Source: Acinetobacter pittii (lineage in GTDB: Bacteria > Pseudomonadota > Gammaproteobacteria > Pseudomonadales > Moraxellaceae). Taken from it: a DNA stretch of 64,000 nucleotides. The DNA lies in contig NZ_CP139286.1 of NCBI RefSeq assembly GCF_034067285.1, positions 1,984,001 through 2,048,000 of the forward strand, in the 5' to 3' direction. Under the pieces are notes generated by a model. That model did no database searches. It was not told the DNA's origin and was given only the letters and a program-made list of their open reading frames with translations. Both the position numbers and the translations under genes were made by a program. How positions within the stretch are numbered: position 1 is the stretch's first letter; each line of letters begins with the position of its first letter. This document shows positions 1-9,584 of the stretch, piece by piece.

Positions 1-213
1 TCACAAGTTTTTTTAATGAGCAATTAACAAACAAAACCACTAAGTAAAAAAATTAAGATTTAAAATTAAAAATAATAAAAACAACAGTTTAATATTACCA
101 GCAACTATAAAAACTTATTGTTATTATAAAAAAGCTTAAGATTCACATCACTTAAGTATAAAATACTTCGCTTGTTCAACCTTTAGCCATGATTAGGTTA
201 ATAAGGCCTTTAT
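1..213. other. AT-rich leader upstream of sstT
   Basis: No reading frame or RNA gene is recognisable here. The stretch is very AT-rich. A TATAAAAT-like -10 lies near 155-162 and an AAGG ribosome-binding site lies just before the sstT ATG. Whatever precedes it is outside the window. Confidence 0.4.
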
Positions 214-1416
214 ATGCTTGCATTCTTTTCTCGATTAAGCTTAGTCACTAAGATTATTATCGCCATTATTCTAGGGATAGGCGTTGCATTACTATTTCCA
301 AACGTTACGCCTTACTTAAGTTTATTTGGTGAGCTTTTCATTAAAGCCTTAAAATCGGTTGCTCCTATTTTAGTCTTTGTATTGGTGCTTTCCTCTATTG
401 CCAACTTTCAAGTAGGTCATAGTGCGAACTTACGGCCTATTATGATTTTATATGTGGTCGGTATGTTGCTTGCTGCTTTCACAGCTGTGATTGTTAGCCT
501 TTCTTTTCCAAGCACGTTATTCCTCAATACAATTTCACATAATGATTTACAAGCGCCTGGTAGTCTCGCAGATATATTAAAAAATTTGCTTTTAAGCTTT
601 ATTGCAAACCCTGTTCAAGCAATTAGTGAAGCTAACTTTATTGGTATTTTAGCTTGGGCAATTGGCCTAGGTTTAGCTATGCGCCACAGTTCAGACACGA
701 CAAAACAAGTGATGCAGGATATTTCACATGCTGTAAGTGCTATTATCCATAAAGTAATTGCTTTTGCTCCTGTTGGTATTTTCGGGTTAGTTGCCGTAAC
801 ATTTGCTGATGCTGGTCTTGCAACACTTGAGAGCTACGCACAATTATTAGTAGTGCTATTAGGAACTATGTTCTTTGTTGCTTTAGTTATTAATCCTCTT
901 CTTGTTGCCCTTACTATACGCGGAAACCCTTACCCTCTCGTATTTAAGTGTCTAAAAGAAAGTGGAATTACTGCATTCTTTACACGTAGCTCAGCAGCCA
1001 ATATTCCAGTTAACTTAGATTTGGCAGAGCGCTTAGGAGTTAATCCATCTACAGCAAGTGTGTCTATTCCTTTAGGCGCAACAGTAAATATGGCAGGCGC
1101 AGCAGTGACGATTACCGTCCTAACACTCGCAACTGTACATACACTTGGAATTCATGTTGATTTTGCAACAATGCTTATCCTATCAGTTGTTGCAACTGTT
1201 TCGGCTTGTGGTGCTTCTGGTGTTGCAGGTGGTTCTTTACTTCTGATTCCGGTAGCTTGTAGTTTATTTGGAATTTCAACAGAAATTGCTATGCAAGTTG
1301 TGGCTATTGGCATGATTATTAGCGTATTGCAAGACTCTACAGAAACAGCGCTTAACTCTTCTACAGATGTTTTATTTACCGCAGCTGTAGATATTCGCTC
1401 TAAGCAAACTTCATAA
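214..1416 (+). CDS. sstT: serine/threonine:sodium symporter SstT
   Basis: This 400-residue inner-membrane protein belongs to the dicarboxylate/amino acid:cation symporter family. SstT members import serine and threonine with sodium. The sequence is hydrophobic throughout. It carries the small-residue stretch [11 protein letters not shown] near residue 333 and the polar [11 protein letters not shown] segment near 260, both typical of the re-entrant loop and TM7/TM8 substrate region. The length matches the family (about 400 to 414). The start follows a weak AAGG box. The DUF1275 gene starts only 5 bases after the stop, so the two are probably co-transcribed, although no functional link is known to me. 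Confidence 0.93.
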   Translation: MLAFFSRLSLVTKIIIAIILGIGVALLFPNVTPYLSLFGELFIKALKSVAPILVFVLVLSSIANFQVGHSANLRPIMILYVVGMLLAAFTAVIVSLSFPSTLFLNTISHNDLQAPGSLADILKNLLLSFIANPVQAISEANFIGILAWAIGLGLAMRHSSDTTKQVMQDISHAVSAIIHKVIAFAPVGIFGLVAVTFADAGLATLESYAQLLVVLLGTMFFVALVINPLLVALTIRGNPYPLVFKCLKESGITAFFTRSSAANIPVNLDLAERLGVNPSTASVSIPLGATVNMAGAAVTITVLTLATVHTLGIHVDFATMLILSVVATVSACGASGVAGGSLLLIPVACSLFGISTEIAMQVVAIGMIISVLQDSTETALNSSTDVLFTAAVDIRSKQTS

Positions 1417-1421
1417 ACGAA

Positions 1422-2102
1422 ATGCCACTTCAGCGCCTACCAAACTGGTTCCAACTTGGAGCCTTTTTACTGGCATTTAATGCTGGAATGATTAATGTAT
1501 TAGGGTTAATTACCCTTTTACATCAATCGATTTCACATATGACTGGCAACGTTAGTATGCTAGCGATGAGTTTGGTAGAGTGGCAACCAGAGCATATTAT
1601 TTTTTTGCTTCTGGTGATTATTTGTTATGTTTGCGGTTCATTTTATAGTGGTTTTATTTTAGGCAGCAGTCATTTTCGACTAGATCGTCGTTACGGTTTA
1701 CCTTTGAGCCTTGTAGCCTTCTTTATTTTTCTTTGCTGGCTATTACTTCCTTATTTTCCGCGCTATGGATTATTATGGGCATGTACAGCAATGGGTTTAC
1801 AAAATGCGATGGTAAGCCACTATAAAGGAACGATCATCCGCACCACCCATCTATCCGGTGTATTGACAGATATTGGTTTAGCGCTTGGATATAAAGCCAG
1901 AGGCTTAATTGTAGAAAAACGACGTATTGTTTTACATTTACTTATTTTTGCTGGCTTTCTACTGGGTGGGATTCTTGCCGCTGTAGTACATCCATATTTG
2001 AAACTACAATCATTTTTATTGCCGGCAATTTTAAGCTTAACCTTAAGTATCTCTTACTGGGTAGTTTATTTTTATAGCACTTCAACTTCACATAAGGATT
2101 AA
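1422..2102 (+). CDS. DUF1275 (YoaK-like) membrane protein
   Basis: A 226-residue polytopic membrane protein with about six hydrophobic segments. The early motif NVLGLITLLHQSISHMTGN and the later GLQNAMVS and THLSGVLTDIG blocks are characteristic of the DUF1275/YoaK family, whose function is unknown. It sits between sstT (5-base gap) and the DUF2058 gene (3-base gap), so the three form one probable transcript ending at the hairpin at 2654-2685. A transport role is only a guess from its topology. Confidence 0.85.
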   Translation: MPLQRLPNWFQLGAFLLAFNAGMINVLGLITLLHQSISHMTGNVSMLAMSLVEWQPEHIIFLLLVIICYVCGSFYSGFILGSSHFRLDRRYGLPLSLVAFFIFLCWLLLPYFPRYGLLWACTAMGLQNAMVSHYKGTIIRTTHLSGVLTDIGLALGYKARGLIVEKRRIVLHLLIFAGFLLGGILAAVVHPYLKLQSFLLPAILSLTLSISYWVVYFYSTSTSHKD

Positions 2103-2105
2103 GAC

Positions 2106-2642
2106 ATGGTTAAAAATGCCTTACAAGCACAGCTACTCAAAGCTGGTTTAGTTGATAATAAAAAAGCAAAAAAATTAACTAAACAAGCTCATCACGAACA
2201 ACGTCTTGGACTCAGTGATGAGGCTGAAATCAAAGCGAATATTGAAAAAGCTCAACAAGAAAAATTAGCTAAAGATCAGGCTTTAAATTTAGAAAAACAG
2301 AAACAGCTTGAAGAAAAAGCACTTAAAGCATCAATCATTCAGATGATTAAGCAACATAAAATTACTGATTTTGCTGGCGATGTGGCTTATCAATTTATTG
2401 ATGAAAATAAAATCAAAAAAGTTTATCTATCTCAGCAAGTTTATAACGCACTTGTTGCTGGCAGTTTAGTCATTGCTAAAGATCAAGATCAATACGCCTA
2501 TCTTCCGAAAGCGTTAGCTGAAAAAATTGATCAAAAAATGCAGGGTTTCATTTTAATTAATAATGCTGAGAAAAATGAACAAGCTACCGATGAAGAAGAT
2601 CCATATGCAGCATATGTTATTCCAGATGACTTAATGTGGTAA
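2106..2642 (+). CDS. DUF2058 (YaiL-like) nucleoid/RNA-associated protein
   Basis: A 178-residue soluble, highly charged protein. The N-terminus NALQAQLLKAGLVDNKKAKK followed by a lysine/glutamine-rich helical stretch (about 20-75) and a globular C-terminal part matches DUF2058, the family of E. coli YaiL. Family members co-purify with nucleic-acid or ribosome fractions, but the molecular role is not settled. An AAGG box lies about 8 bases before the ATG. It is the last gene of the sstT cluster and is followed directly by a factor-independent terminator. Confidence 0.85.
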   Translation: MVKNALQAQLLKAGLVDNKKAKKLTKQAHHEQRLGLSDEAEIKANIEKAQQEKLAKDQALNLEKQKQLEEKALKASIIQMIKQHKITDFAGDVAYQFIDENKIKKVYLSQQVYNALVAGSLVIAKDQDQYAYLPKALAEKIDQKMQGFILINNAEKNEQATDEEDPYAAYVIPDDLMW

Positions 2643-2653
2643 TACCATAATTT

Positions 2654-2685
2654 GGCCTTTATGATACTAATCTAAAGGCCTTTTT
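2654..2685 (+). terminator. rho-independent terminator of sstT cluster
   Basis: Stem GGCCTTT (2654-2660) pairs with AAAGGCC (2674-2680) and is followed by five T. It begins 12 bases after the DUF2058 stop codon. Confidence 0.8.
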
Positions 2686-3006
2686 CAGTTCTATGTATGA
2701 CACTAGCAATTTAACAAATGTTCAAAATACGAAGAAAAAATACCTAAAGAATAAATTCGTTCACCCTTTATCTATTAATCTCGATATAATGAATAATATT
2801 TTAGTCCTCGCGACGTTCTTGAAGATTTCTTCAGGTCTCCAATATTTGCGTCATCTATCAATTAAAGACGTATAACATAATCAGTTCATGTGTATTTGCA
2901 CATACTCACAAGATCGAAACCCTAAGTGATATTGATCTAACTGACTTTTTGCAAATTAAATTGCAAAGATTTAATGAAGTGGCTTTTGTCTTAAAGGTAG
3001 TAATTC
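2686..3006. other. intergenic region before the ABC exporter gene
   Basis: About 320 bases with no convincing gene. A 60-codon open frame at 2693-2875 has no ribosome-binding site and its translation resembles nothing I recognise. The segment presumably carries the promoter of the downstream ABC transporter gene, but no clear -35/-10 pair stands out. Confidence 0.35.
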
Positions 3007-4854
3007 ATGCTGAAGTGGTTTGAAAAACTTGTAGATCCCTACCCAACTAAAGGTTTGGATGAACCTTTACCGACTCGTTTTTTCCCATTTGTTTGGCAAG
3101 CTACGGAAGGCGTGCGCCCTTATTTATTTTTACTTATTCTTTTTACAGCAGGTGCTGCAAGTTTTGAAGCCTTACTTTTTTCAAAGATTGGGCAACTCGT
3201 AGATTGGTTAAGTAAAAGTCATCCCGAAAGCTTTTTAAATCAGCATGCTACTGATCTACTCATTTTGATTGCTGTTTTATTTACTAATATCTTTTTTGTA
3301 AATATACAATCTATTATCAAACATCAGATTTTATATAGTACTTTTCCAATGCGTTTGCGTTGGCGTTTCCATAATCTTTTATTGAAACAGAGTTTGGACT
3401 TTTTCCATAATGACTTTGCAGGCCGACTTTCTGCCAAGGTTATGCAAACAGCATTAGCAATCCGTGAGTTCTGGATTATCTTGGGTGACATGTTGGCTTA
3501 TGTCAGCATTTACTTTATTACGGTCAGTATTGTTCTGGGCGCAATTTCGCCGATCTTGCTTATTCCTCTTTTAGTTTGGTTGAGTCTATTTTTATTAAGC
3601 GCCTGGTTCTTTATCCCTCGCTTAAGTAAAGTTTCTCAGCAACAAGCCGATGCTAGAGCAATCATGACTGGCCGCGTAACAGATGCGTACACTAATATTC
3701 AAACTGTAAAATTATTTGCTCATGCTGGTCGTGAAAGCCAATACGCAAAAGCATCAATGAAAGAGTTTATGACTACAGTCTATGCTCAAATGCGTTTAGG
3801 TACCCTCTTTGAAGTCAGCATTAATATGTTGTCCGCTGTTTTGTTTGTAGGTGTAATTGGTACCTCTGTTTGGTTATGGACTCAAGGTTTAGCGGCATTA
3901 GGTGTTATCGCGGCAACGACTGCAATGATTTTAAAACTTAATAGTATGGCTGAATTCATGATGTGGCATATGTCAGCCTTATTTGAAAATGTCGGCACCA
4001 TTCAAGATGGTATGCAAACATTAGGTAAAAAAATCAATATTCAAGATAAACCGGACGCAAAATCACTGAACGTCACCAAAGGCGAGATTGTATTTAAAGA
4101 TGTAAGCTTTGCTTATAACAATAAAAATGTAATTGATCACTTCAACTTACATATTAAAGCAGGCGAAAAAATAGGTATTGTTGGACGTTCCGGCGCAGGA
4201 AAGTCGACGTTAATTCAGTTACTTTTACATTTTTACCATCTTAAACAAGGTGCAATTTTAATTGATGGACAAAATATTGAAGATGTAACTCAAGATAGTC
4301 TAAGAGCTAATATTGCTTTAGTTACTCAAGATACCTCTTTATTACATCGCTCAGTTGCAGAAAATATTAAGTATGGTCGTCCAGATGCGTCTGATGCAGA
4401 TATGGAAAATGCTGTAAATAAAGCCAAAGCTGCTGAATTTATTCCGCAATTAGTTGATTTAAAAGGACGTAATGGTTATAACGCTCAGGTAGGTGAACGT
4501 GGTGTCAAACTTTCTGGTGGTCAAAGACAGCGTATCGCTATTGCACGAGTATTCTTAAAAGATGCTCCTATTCTCATTTTAGATGAAGCAACCAGTGCAT
4601 TAGATTCAGAAGTTGAAGCAGCAATCCAGGCAAGTTTAAATGACCTGATGGTTGATAAAACCGTTATTGCAATTGCTCACCGTTTATCTACTATTGCACA
4701 AATGGACCGTTTAATCGTTCTTGATGAAGGTCGAATTGCTGAACAAGGAACTCATGAAGAGTTAATTGCGCAGGATGGTATATACGCACAATTATGGAAG
4801 CGACAAACAGGCGGTTTCTTAATTGAGCAAAAAGTATTACAGGGTCAAGATTAA
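3007..4854 (+). CDS. ABC exporter, fused permease-ATPase (MdlB/MsbA type)
   Basis: A 615-residue half-transporter. Residues about 35-320 form a six-helix type-1 exporter membrane domain and residues about 355-595 form the ATPase. Visible motifs are Walker A GRSGAGKST near 393, signature LSGGQRQR near 502, Walker B ILILDEATSALD near 522 and the H-loop IAHRLSTI near 558. It would work as a homodimer or heterodimer in the inner membrane. The substrate cannot be deduced. Its stop overlaps the start of the next gene (TAATG), so a MaoC-like enzyme is translated with it, which hints at a lipid or acyl substrate. That link is inference. Confidence 0.9.
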   Translation: MLKWFEKLVDPYPTKGLDEPLPTRFFPFVWQATEGVRPYLFLLILFTAGAASFEALLFSKIGQLVDWLSKSHPESFLNQHATDLLILIAVLFTNIFFVNIQSIIKHQILYSTFPMRLRWRFHNLLLKQSLDFFHNDFAGRLSAKVMQTALAIREFWIILGDMLAYVSIYFITVSIVLGAISPILLIPLLVWLSLFLLSAWFFIPRLSKVSQQQADARAIMTGRVTDAYTNIQTVKLFAHAGRESQYAKASMKEFMTTVYAQMRLGTLFEVSINMLSAVLFVGVIGTSVWLWTQGLAALGVIAATTAMILKLNSMAEFMMWHMSALFENVGTIQDGMQTLGKKINIQDKPDAKSLNVTKGEIVFKDVSFAYNNKNVIDHFNLHIKAGEKIGIVGRSGAGKSTLIQLLLHFYHLKQGAILIDGQNIEDVTQDSLRANIALVTQDTSLLHRSVAENIKYGRPDASDADMENAVNKAKAAEFIPQLVDLKGRNGYNAQVGERGVKLSGGQRQRIAIARVFLKDAPILILDEATSALDSEVEAAIQASLNDLMVDKTVIAIAHRLSTIAQMDRLIVLDEGRIAEQGTHEELIAQDGIYAQLWKRQTGGFLIEQKVLQGQD

Positions 4855-5294
4855 TGCTTTATTTAGAAGATTTGAAAATTGGTGATCGCTTCATTAGCCG
4901 TGAATATGAAATTACCTTAGATGAAATCAAAAAATTCGCAAGCTCATATGACCCTCAACCCTTCCATATAGATGAAGAGCAAGCTAAGCACGATCCAATT
5001 TTTCAGGGGATCGCTGCTAGTGGTTGGCATACTTCTGCAATTACTATGCGGTTATGGACAGAATGTATGCCGATTCACGGTGGCTTAATCGGTTCGGAAT
5101 CAAGTTTACGGTGGCCACGCCCTACTCGACCGGGTGATAAAATACATGTTGAAGCTGAAATTTCAGCGATCACACCATCCAAAACAAAATTGGATCGTGG
5201 TATTGTAAGTTACGTTACACAAGCCTTAAATCAAAATGGCGACGTATTACTTATTTCAACAACAAAAATTGTTGTCTTTAAAAAGAATGTTTAA
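4854..5294 (+). CDS. MaoC-like (R)-specific enoyl-CoA hydratase family protein
   Basis: A 146-residue hot-dog-fold protein. The segment FASSYDPQPFHIDEEQA (about 29-45) carries the Asp and His of the R-hydratase active site, followed by the GIAASGWHT helix near 60. The family hydrates or dehydrates enoyl-CoA or acyl-carrier thioesters. The ATG overlaps the stop of the ABC exporter by one base, so translation is coupled. The length is normal for single-domain MaoC proteins. The true acyl substrate is unknown. Confidence 0.88.
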   Translation: MLYLEDLKIGDRFISREYEITLDEIKKFASSYDPQPFHIDEEQAKHDPIFQGIAASGWHTSAITMRLWTECMPIHGGLIGSESSLRWPRPTRPGDKIHVEAEISAITPSKTKLDRGIVSYVTQALNQNGDVLLISTTKIVVFKKNV

Positions 5295-5402
5295 AACATG
5301 GTTGATATGATTGTCTAACAGTTTTTATAAACTCAGATTATATTTCATGACAAGATGTGTAAGAAATGCATGTGACAAATTGATGAGAGCAATGGAACGC
5401 AT

Positions 5403-6428
5403 ATGAAAATTACCTCAGCTCGTCAAGATCAGGGTATTCCAGGAGTCTATGGCTTATTGCTATTAGATGTTGTTTCACGTTGGGGATATAACGATGAAAC
5501 ATTATTTGCTCCATTTAATCTTACTAGTGAGCAACTGGCCGATCCTGATTATCGTATTTCTACACCTGTAGCAAATGAACTGGTTAAACACGCTCTTAAT
5601 TTAACTGGTGAAACTACGTTGGGTTACCATCTCGGTACTCAAATGCGTATTTCGATTCATGGCTTCATTGGCTATGCAATTATGACAGCTAAGGATATTA
5701 CCGAAGCAATTGCTCTTGCAGCACGCTTTATTCAACTACGCTTACCCTTTTTACAACTCTATTTTTCAACGTTTGGCCCCAAAGCGACCTTACAATTACA
5801 ATGTGATATTGAACTTGAGCCCTTACGTACAGAAATCGTTTTAGGCTTGACCATTGGTATTATGAGCATGGCCAAAGCGATTACGGGTATTGAAGACTTA
5901 GCCGGCGATGTAGATTTAGATTTTCCTGAACCAGAAGGTTTTGAAAAGTATAGAAATAAATTAAGCAGCACAATTCGCTTTAATCAACCCCATTTAATTT
6001 CAAGTTTTGATAAAAAATACTTAGGACTCAAATTAATCAATTCAGATCCAATCGCCAGTCAAGTTGCCATTAATCAATGTGAAGCTGAACTTTCTGCTTT
6101 AGGTGAACGCCGCCGTTTAGCAATGCGTGTTCGTGATATTTTAAGTAATTCTGAACAACATTATTTAAGCATCGAAAATGTAGCTGAATGTCTACATATG
6201 TCAGACCGGACACTCAAACGTCAATTAGCGGCTGAAGGAACTTCATTTTCTACATTAGTTGATGAAGTGCGCTATCGACACGCAACTTCTTTGCTTTCAC
6301 GTACAGACTATAGTCTTGAACAAATTGCAGATGAACTTGGCTATTCGGACGTTGCAAATTTTAGCCGTGCTTTTAAACGCTGGAGTGGCCGCAGCCCGAG
6401 CAACTGGCGTAAAGACCCATACTTATAA
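5403..6428 (+). CDS. AraC-family transcriptional regulator
   Basis: A 341-residue regulator with an N-terminal effector domain of the arabinose-binding type (about 20-205) and two C-terminal helix-turn-helix units. The first is around VAECLHMSDRTLKRQL and the second is IADELGYSDVANFSRAFKRW, ending with the usual RSPSNWR. A GGA box precedes the ATG. gcvH starts 37 bases after the stop on the same strand, so the two could share a transcript. I know of no evidence that the regulator controls glycine cleavage. A paralogous architecture is seen at 37989-38987. Confidence 0.88.
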   Translation: MKITSARQDQGIPGVYGLLLLDVVSRWGYNDETLFAPFNLTSEQLADPDYRISTPVANELVKHALNLTGETTLGYHLGTQMRISIHGFIGYAIMTAKDITEAIALAARFIQLRLPFLQLYFSTFGPKATLQLQCDIELEPLRTEIVLGLTIGIMSMAKAITGIEDLAGDVDLDFPEPEGFEKYRNKLSSTIRFNQPHLISSFDKKYLGLKLINSDPIASQVAINQCEAELSALGERRRLAMRVRDILSNSEQHYLSIENVAECLHMSDRTLKRQLAAEGTSFSTLVDEVRYRHATSLLSRTDYSLEQIADELGYSDVANFSRAFKRWSGRSPSNWRKDPYL

Positions 6429-6465
6429 TGTTTAAAACTATTGGACACAAGCTTAAGGAGTTACC

Positions 6466-6840
6466 ATGAATCATCCTTCGGAACTGAAGTATGCACGTAC
6501 ACACGAGTGGGTAAAGATTGAGGGTGATCTTGTTATTACAGGGATTACCGATCATGCACAAGATGAACTTGGCGATTTGGTTTACGTTGAAACTCCAGAA
6601 GTTGGAAGCCAAGTTACCGCTGGCGAACAAGCTGGTGTAGTTGAGTCAGTAAAAACAGCATCTGATATTCACGCCCCTGTGTCAGGTACAGTAGTAGAAG
6701 TGAATAGTGATCTTGAAGATGATCCTGACTTTGTAAATGAAGACCCATATGGCAAAGGCTGGATTTATAAAATTAAACCAGACAATATTGCAGATGTTGA
6801 AAAACTTTTAACAAATTCAGAATATGAAGCTGGCTTATAA
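6466..6840 (+). CDS. gcvH: glycine cleavage system H protein
   Basis: A 124-residue lipoyl carrier protein that shuttles the methylamine group between the P, T and L proteins of the glycine cleavage complex. Lys63 in the VESVKTASD motif is the lipoylated residue, and the HEWV and GDLVYVE motifs are intact. The gene stands alone: gcvT and gcvP are not in this window. A strong AAGGAG box precedes the ATG, and the stop is followed by a clear terminator. No glycine riboswitch is visible upstream. Confidence 0.96.
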   Translation: MNHPSELKYARTHEWVKIEGDLVITGITDHAQDELGDLVYVETPEVGSQVTAGEQAGVVESVKTASDIHAPVSGTVVEVNSDLEDDPDFVNEDPYGKGWIYKIKPDNIADVEKLLTNSEYEAGL

Positions 6841-6868
6841 AAGATAGGCATCGTTTTCAATATTTGAT

Positions 6869-6898
6869 AAAAACCAGTTTAGTCTTAAACTGGTTTTT
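6869..6898 (+). terminator. terminator of gcvH
   Basis: A 12-base stem AAAAACCAGTTT (6869-6880) pairs with AAACTGGTTTTT (6887-6898), with a six-base loop and a T-rich end. Confidence 0.85.
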
Positions 6899-6939
6899 CT
6901 TTATCTATTTAAAATTAGTGGTATGAATAGGTGACTTCT

Positions 6940-7638
6940 ATGACAAAACTTGTTGTATTTTCAGGCGCTGGTATGAGTGCCGAAAGTGGAATTAGCACTT
7001 TTCGTGATAGTAATGGTCTATGGGAAAATTACGATATCCAACAAGTTGCCACACCTGAAGCATGGCAAAAGAACCCTGCTTTAGTTCAACGTTTTTACAA
7101 TGAACGACGTAAAAATATTTTAGAATCTGAACCTAACTCAGCTCATCAATATATTGCCAAACTACAAGATTATTTTGACGTACAAGTAATTACTCAGAAT
7201 ATTGATGATTTACATGAAAGAGCTGGAAGTCTTAACGTTTTACATTTGCATGGAAATATTCGTTTAGCAAAAAGTTCGGGGCCTAATGCACAATTTACCA
7301 CTCAATTTTATGAAATTAATGGCTGGAAATTAGATTTAGAACAAGATTTTTGCCTAGATGGCTATCCATTGCGTCCACATGTTGTCTGGTTTGGTGAAGC
7401 TGTACCTGCTTATGAAGAAGCAATTAGATTAGTGCAAAGTGCGGATATTTTTATAGTAATTGGGTCCACATTAAGTGTATATCCAGTTGCGGCTTTAGTA
7501 CATGAAATTTCAGATCAATGTAAAGCTTACTATATAGATCCAAACGCAGATCATTTGCGTGTTCCCAAACAATATGAATTATTAAAGATGTCTGCGACTC
7601 AAGGAATGTATGAACTTTTTGAAAATTTAGTCAAATAA
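6940..7638 (+). CDS. Sir2-family NAD-dependent deacylase, zinc-site-deficient
   Basis: A 232-residue sirtuin-type protein. The NAD-binding motif GAGMSAESGISTFRD is at the N-terminus, followed by TQNIDDLHERAG and the catalytic His in the HLHG segment, then VVWFGE and the late GSTLSVYPVA loop. Sirtuins remove acyl groups from lysines using NAD. The usual two CxxC zinc pairs are absent: only two cysteines occur in the whole protein and they are far apart. An upstream in-frame GTG at 6931 exists, but AGGTGA is well placed for the ATG at 6940. The gene stands alone between gcvH and putP. Confidence 0.87.
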   Translation: MTKLVVFSGAGMSAESGISTFRDSNGLWENYDIQQVATPEAWQKNPALVQRFYNERRKNILESEPNSAHQYIAKLQDYFDVQVITQNIDDLHERAGSLNVLHLHGNIRLAKSSGPNAQFTTQFYEINGWKLDLEQDFCLDGYPLRPHVVWFGEAVPAYEEAIRLVQSADIFIVIGSTLSVYPVAALVHEISDQCKAYYIDPNADHLRVPKQYELLKMSATQGMYELFENLVK

Positions 7639-8048
7639 CTGTCTTTTTTAATACTTAAAAAATTTAGTTTGAATAAAAATTATTATTAATTGATTATTTT
7701 TTTGCCAATTTCACGTACTTTATTTTAAGTTTCTATAGAAAAATTTCGATCAATTGCTTGTTTATAAGTCAATATAAGTTTAATTATTTTCTAAAATATC
7801 ACTTTTTCCCAAAAAAATTTTTAAAAATAACTATTAAAAAAATATAACCCAATGATTAATATCATAATTTTTAATTCATAAAAGCCATATTTTCAAATTA
7901 CACAAATACACAAAAATATAATAAAAAAATAACAGAGCAAAAAAATTCTTTTGTGGTTGAATCTCAACCTCTTGAATGCCGTACAAGAAAACAGCGACCT
8001 GGATTAGGTTACAATCACGGATTATGGATATAAGGACACACATCCATT
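7639..8048. other. AT-rich intergenic region upstream of putP
   Basis: A 410-base stretch without a gene. It is extremely AT-rich up to about 7950 and then more mixed. It must contain the putP promoter and possibly binding sites for the Lrp-type regulator encoded downstream, but no unambiguous promoter hexamers or palindrome can be picked out by eye. No clear terminator follows the sirtuin gene. Confidence 0.35.
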
Positions 8049-9539
8049 ATGAGCTATTTTGATCCCACCCTCATCATGTTTATGGTGTACATCGTAGCAA
8101 TGGTACTCATTGGCTTATTTGCCTACCGTGCTACAAGCGACTTCTCAGATTATATTCTCGGTGGTCGTAGTTTAGGCAGTTTCGTTACTGCATTATCCGC
8201 AGGCGCATCAGACATGAGTGGCTGGCTACTCATGGGCTTACCAGGCGCGATTTATCTTTCTGGTTTATCTGAAGCTTGGATTGCAATTGGTCTTATTATC
8301 GGTGCTTGGCTTAACTGGCTACTGGTTGCTGGTCGATTACGCGTTCATACTGAAGTTCAAAATAATGCACTGACTTTGCCAGATTATTTTACAAGCCGTT
8401 TTGACGATCAGAAAAAAGTACTCCGTATTTTTTCTGCGGTTATTATCTTGGTTTTCTTTGCAATTTACTGTGCTTCAGGCATGGTAGCAGGCGCCCGTCT
8501 ATTTGAAAATTTATTCGGAATGTCTTACAACACGGCTATTTGGCTCAGTGCTATTGCGACCATCAGTTATGTTTGTATTGGTGGATTCTTAGCAATTAGC
8601 TGGACTGATACATTCCAAGCTGGCTTAATGATTTTTGCTCTGTTGTTAACACCAATCGTAACCTATCTTGCAATTGGCGATACGACTCATTTCGTTACGC
8701 TCATTGAAACTGCTCGCCCGCATGCATTTAATATTATTTCAGATTTAAGTGTAGTAGCGGTTTTATCCTCCATGGCATGGGGCTTAGGTTACTTTGGCCA
8801 GCCACACATTCTTGTGCGTTTCATGGCTGCTGACTCTGTAAAATCAATTCCTGCTGCTCGTCGTATTGGCATGACTTGGATGATCTTATGTTTAGTTGGT
8901 GCTGTCGGCGCTGGTTTCTTCGGTATTGCTTACTTCCAGCAACATCCTGAATTAGCAGCAGTTGTAAGCAAAAACCCTGAAACAGTATTTATGGAATTGA
9001 CTAAAATCTTATTCAATCCATGGATTGTAGGTATCATTCTGGCTGCGATTTTAGCTGCTGTGATGAGTACATTGAGCTGCCAGCTTTTGGTATGTTCAAG
9101 TGCATTGACAGAAGATTTGTACAAAGGTTTCATCCGTAAAAATGCATCTCAAAAAGAGCTTGTATGGGTTGGCCGTGTTATGGTTCTTGCGATTGCTATT
9201 CTTGCGATTGTTCTTGCTGGAAACCCAGACAGTAAAGTTCTTGGTCTTGTTGCTTATGCATGGGCTGGTTTCGGTGCAGCGTTTGGTCCGCTTATTATCT
9301 TGTCATTATTCTGGAAACGTATGAATTTACAAGGTGCTTTAGCGGGTATGATCGTTGGTGCAGTAGTAGTTATTGGCTGGAAAAACCTTTTCGCAGACAC
9401 TGGTGTTTACGAGATTATTCCAGGCTTTATCCTTGCATTTATCAGTATCATTGTAGTGAGTCTTTTAACTAAAGCGCCAAATACAACAGTAACTGGACGC
9501 TTCGAAAAAGCAGATGAACTCTACAAAGAAAGCGTATAA
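8049..9539 (+). CDS. putP: sodium/proline symporter PutP
   Basis: A 496-residue sodium:solute symporter with about 12 to 13 transmembrane helices. It imports proline. The motifs SAGASDMSGWLLMGLPGA (about 49-66) and GYFGQPHILVRFMA (about 241-254) are specific for the PutP branch. The length matches E. coli PutP (502). It lies beside putA and an Lrp-type regulator, forming a complete proline-utilisation locus. It is convergent with the regulator gene, and the two share a terminator. Confidence 0.95.
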   Translation: MSYFDPTLIMFMVYIVAMVLIGLFAYRATSDFSDYILGGRSLGSFVTALSAGASDMSGWLLMGLPGAIYLSGLSEAWIAIGLIIGAWLNWLLVAGRLRVHTEVQNNALTLPDYFTSRFDDQKKVLRIFSAVIILVFFAIYCASGMVAGARLFENLFGMSYNTAIWLSAIATISYVCIGGFLAISWTDTFQAGLMIFALLLTPIVTYLAIGDTTHFVTLIETARPHAFNIISDLSVVAVLSSMAWGLGYFGQPHILVRFMAADSVKSIPAARRIGMTWMILCLVGAVGAGFFGIAYFQQHPELAAVVSKNPETVFMELTKILFNPWIVGIILAAILAAVMSTLSCQLLVCSSALTEDLYKGFIRKNASQKELVWVGRVMVLAIAILAIVLAGNPDSKVLGLVAYAWAGFGAAFGPLIILSLFWKRMNLQGALAGMIVGAVVVIGWKNLFADTGVYEIIPGFILAFISIIVVSLLTKAPNTTVTGRFEKADELYKESV

Positions 9540-9555
9540 TTCATTGAAATAGATC

Positions 9556-9584
9556 AAGGGGCTTCGGCCCCTTTATTTATTTTT
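9556..9584. terminator. bidirectional terminator between putP and the Lrp-type gene
   Basis: A tight hairpin AAGGGGC (9556-9562), TTCG tetraloop, GCCCCTT (9567-9573), followed by a T-rich run. It overlaps the last codons of the convergent regulator gene, so it serves mainly putP. Confidence 0.8.

Noticed and set aside
2693..2875. 60-codon open frame after the sstT cluster
   Set aside because: It starts just after a terminator, has no ribosome-binding site, and the product resembles nothing known.
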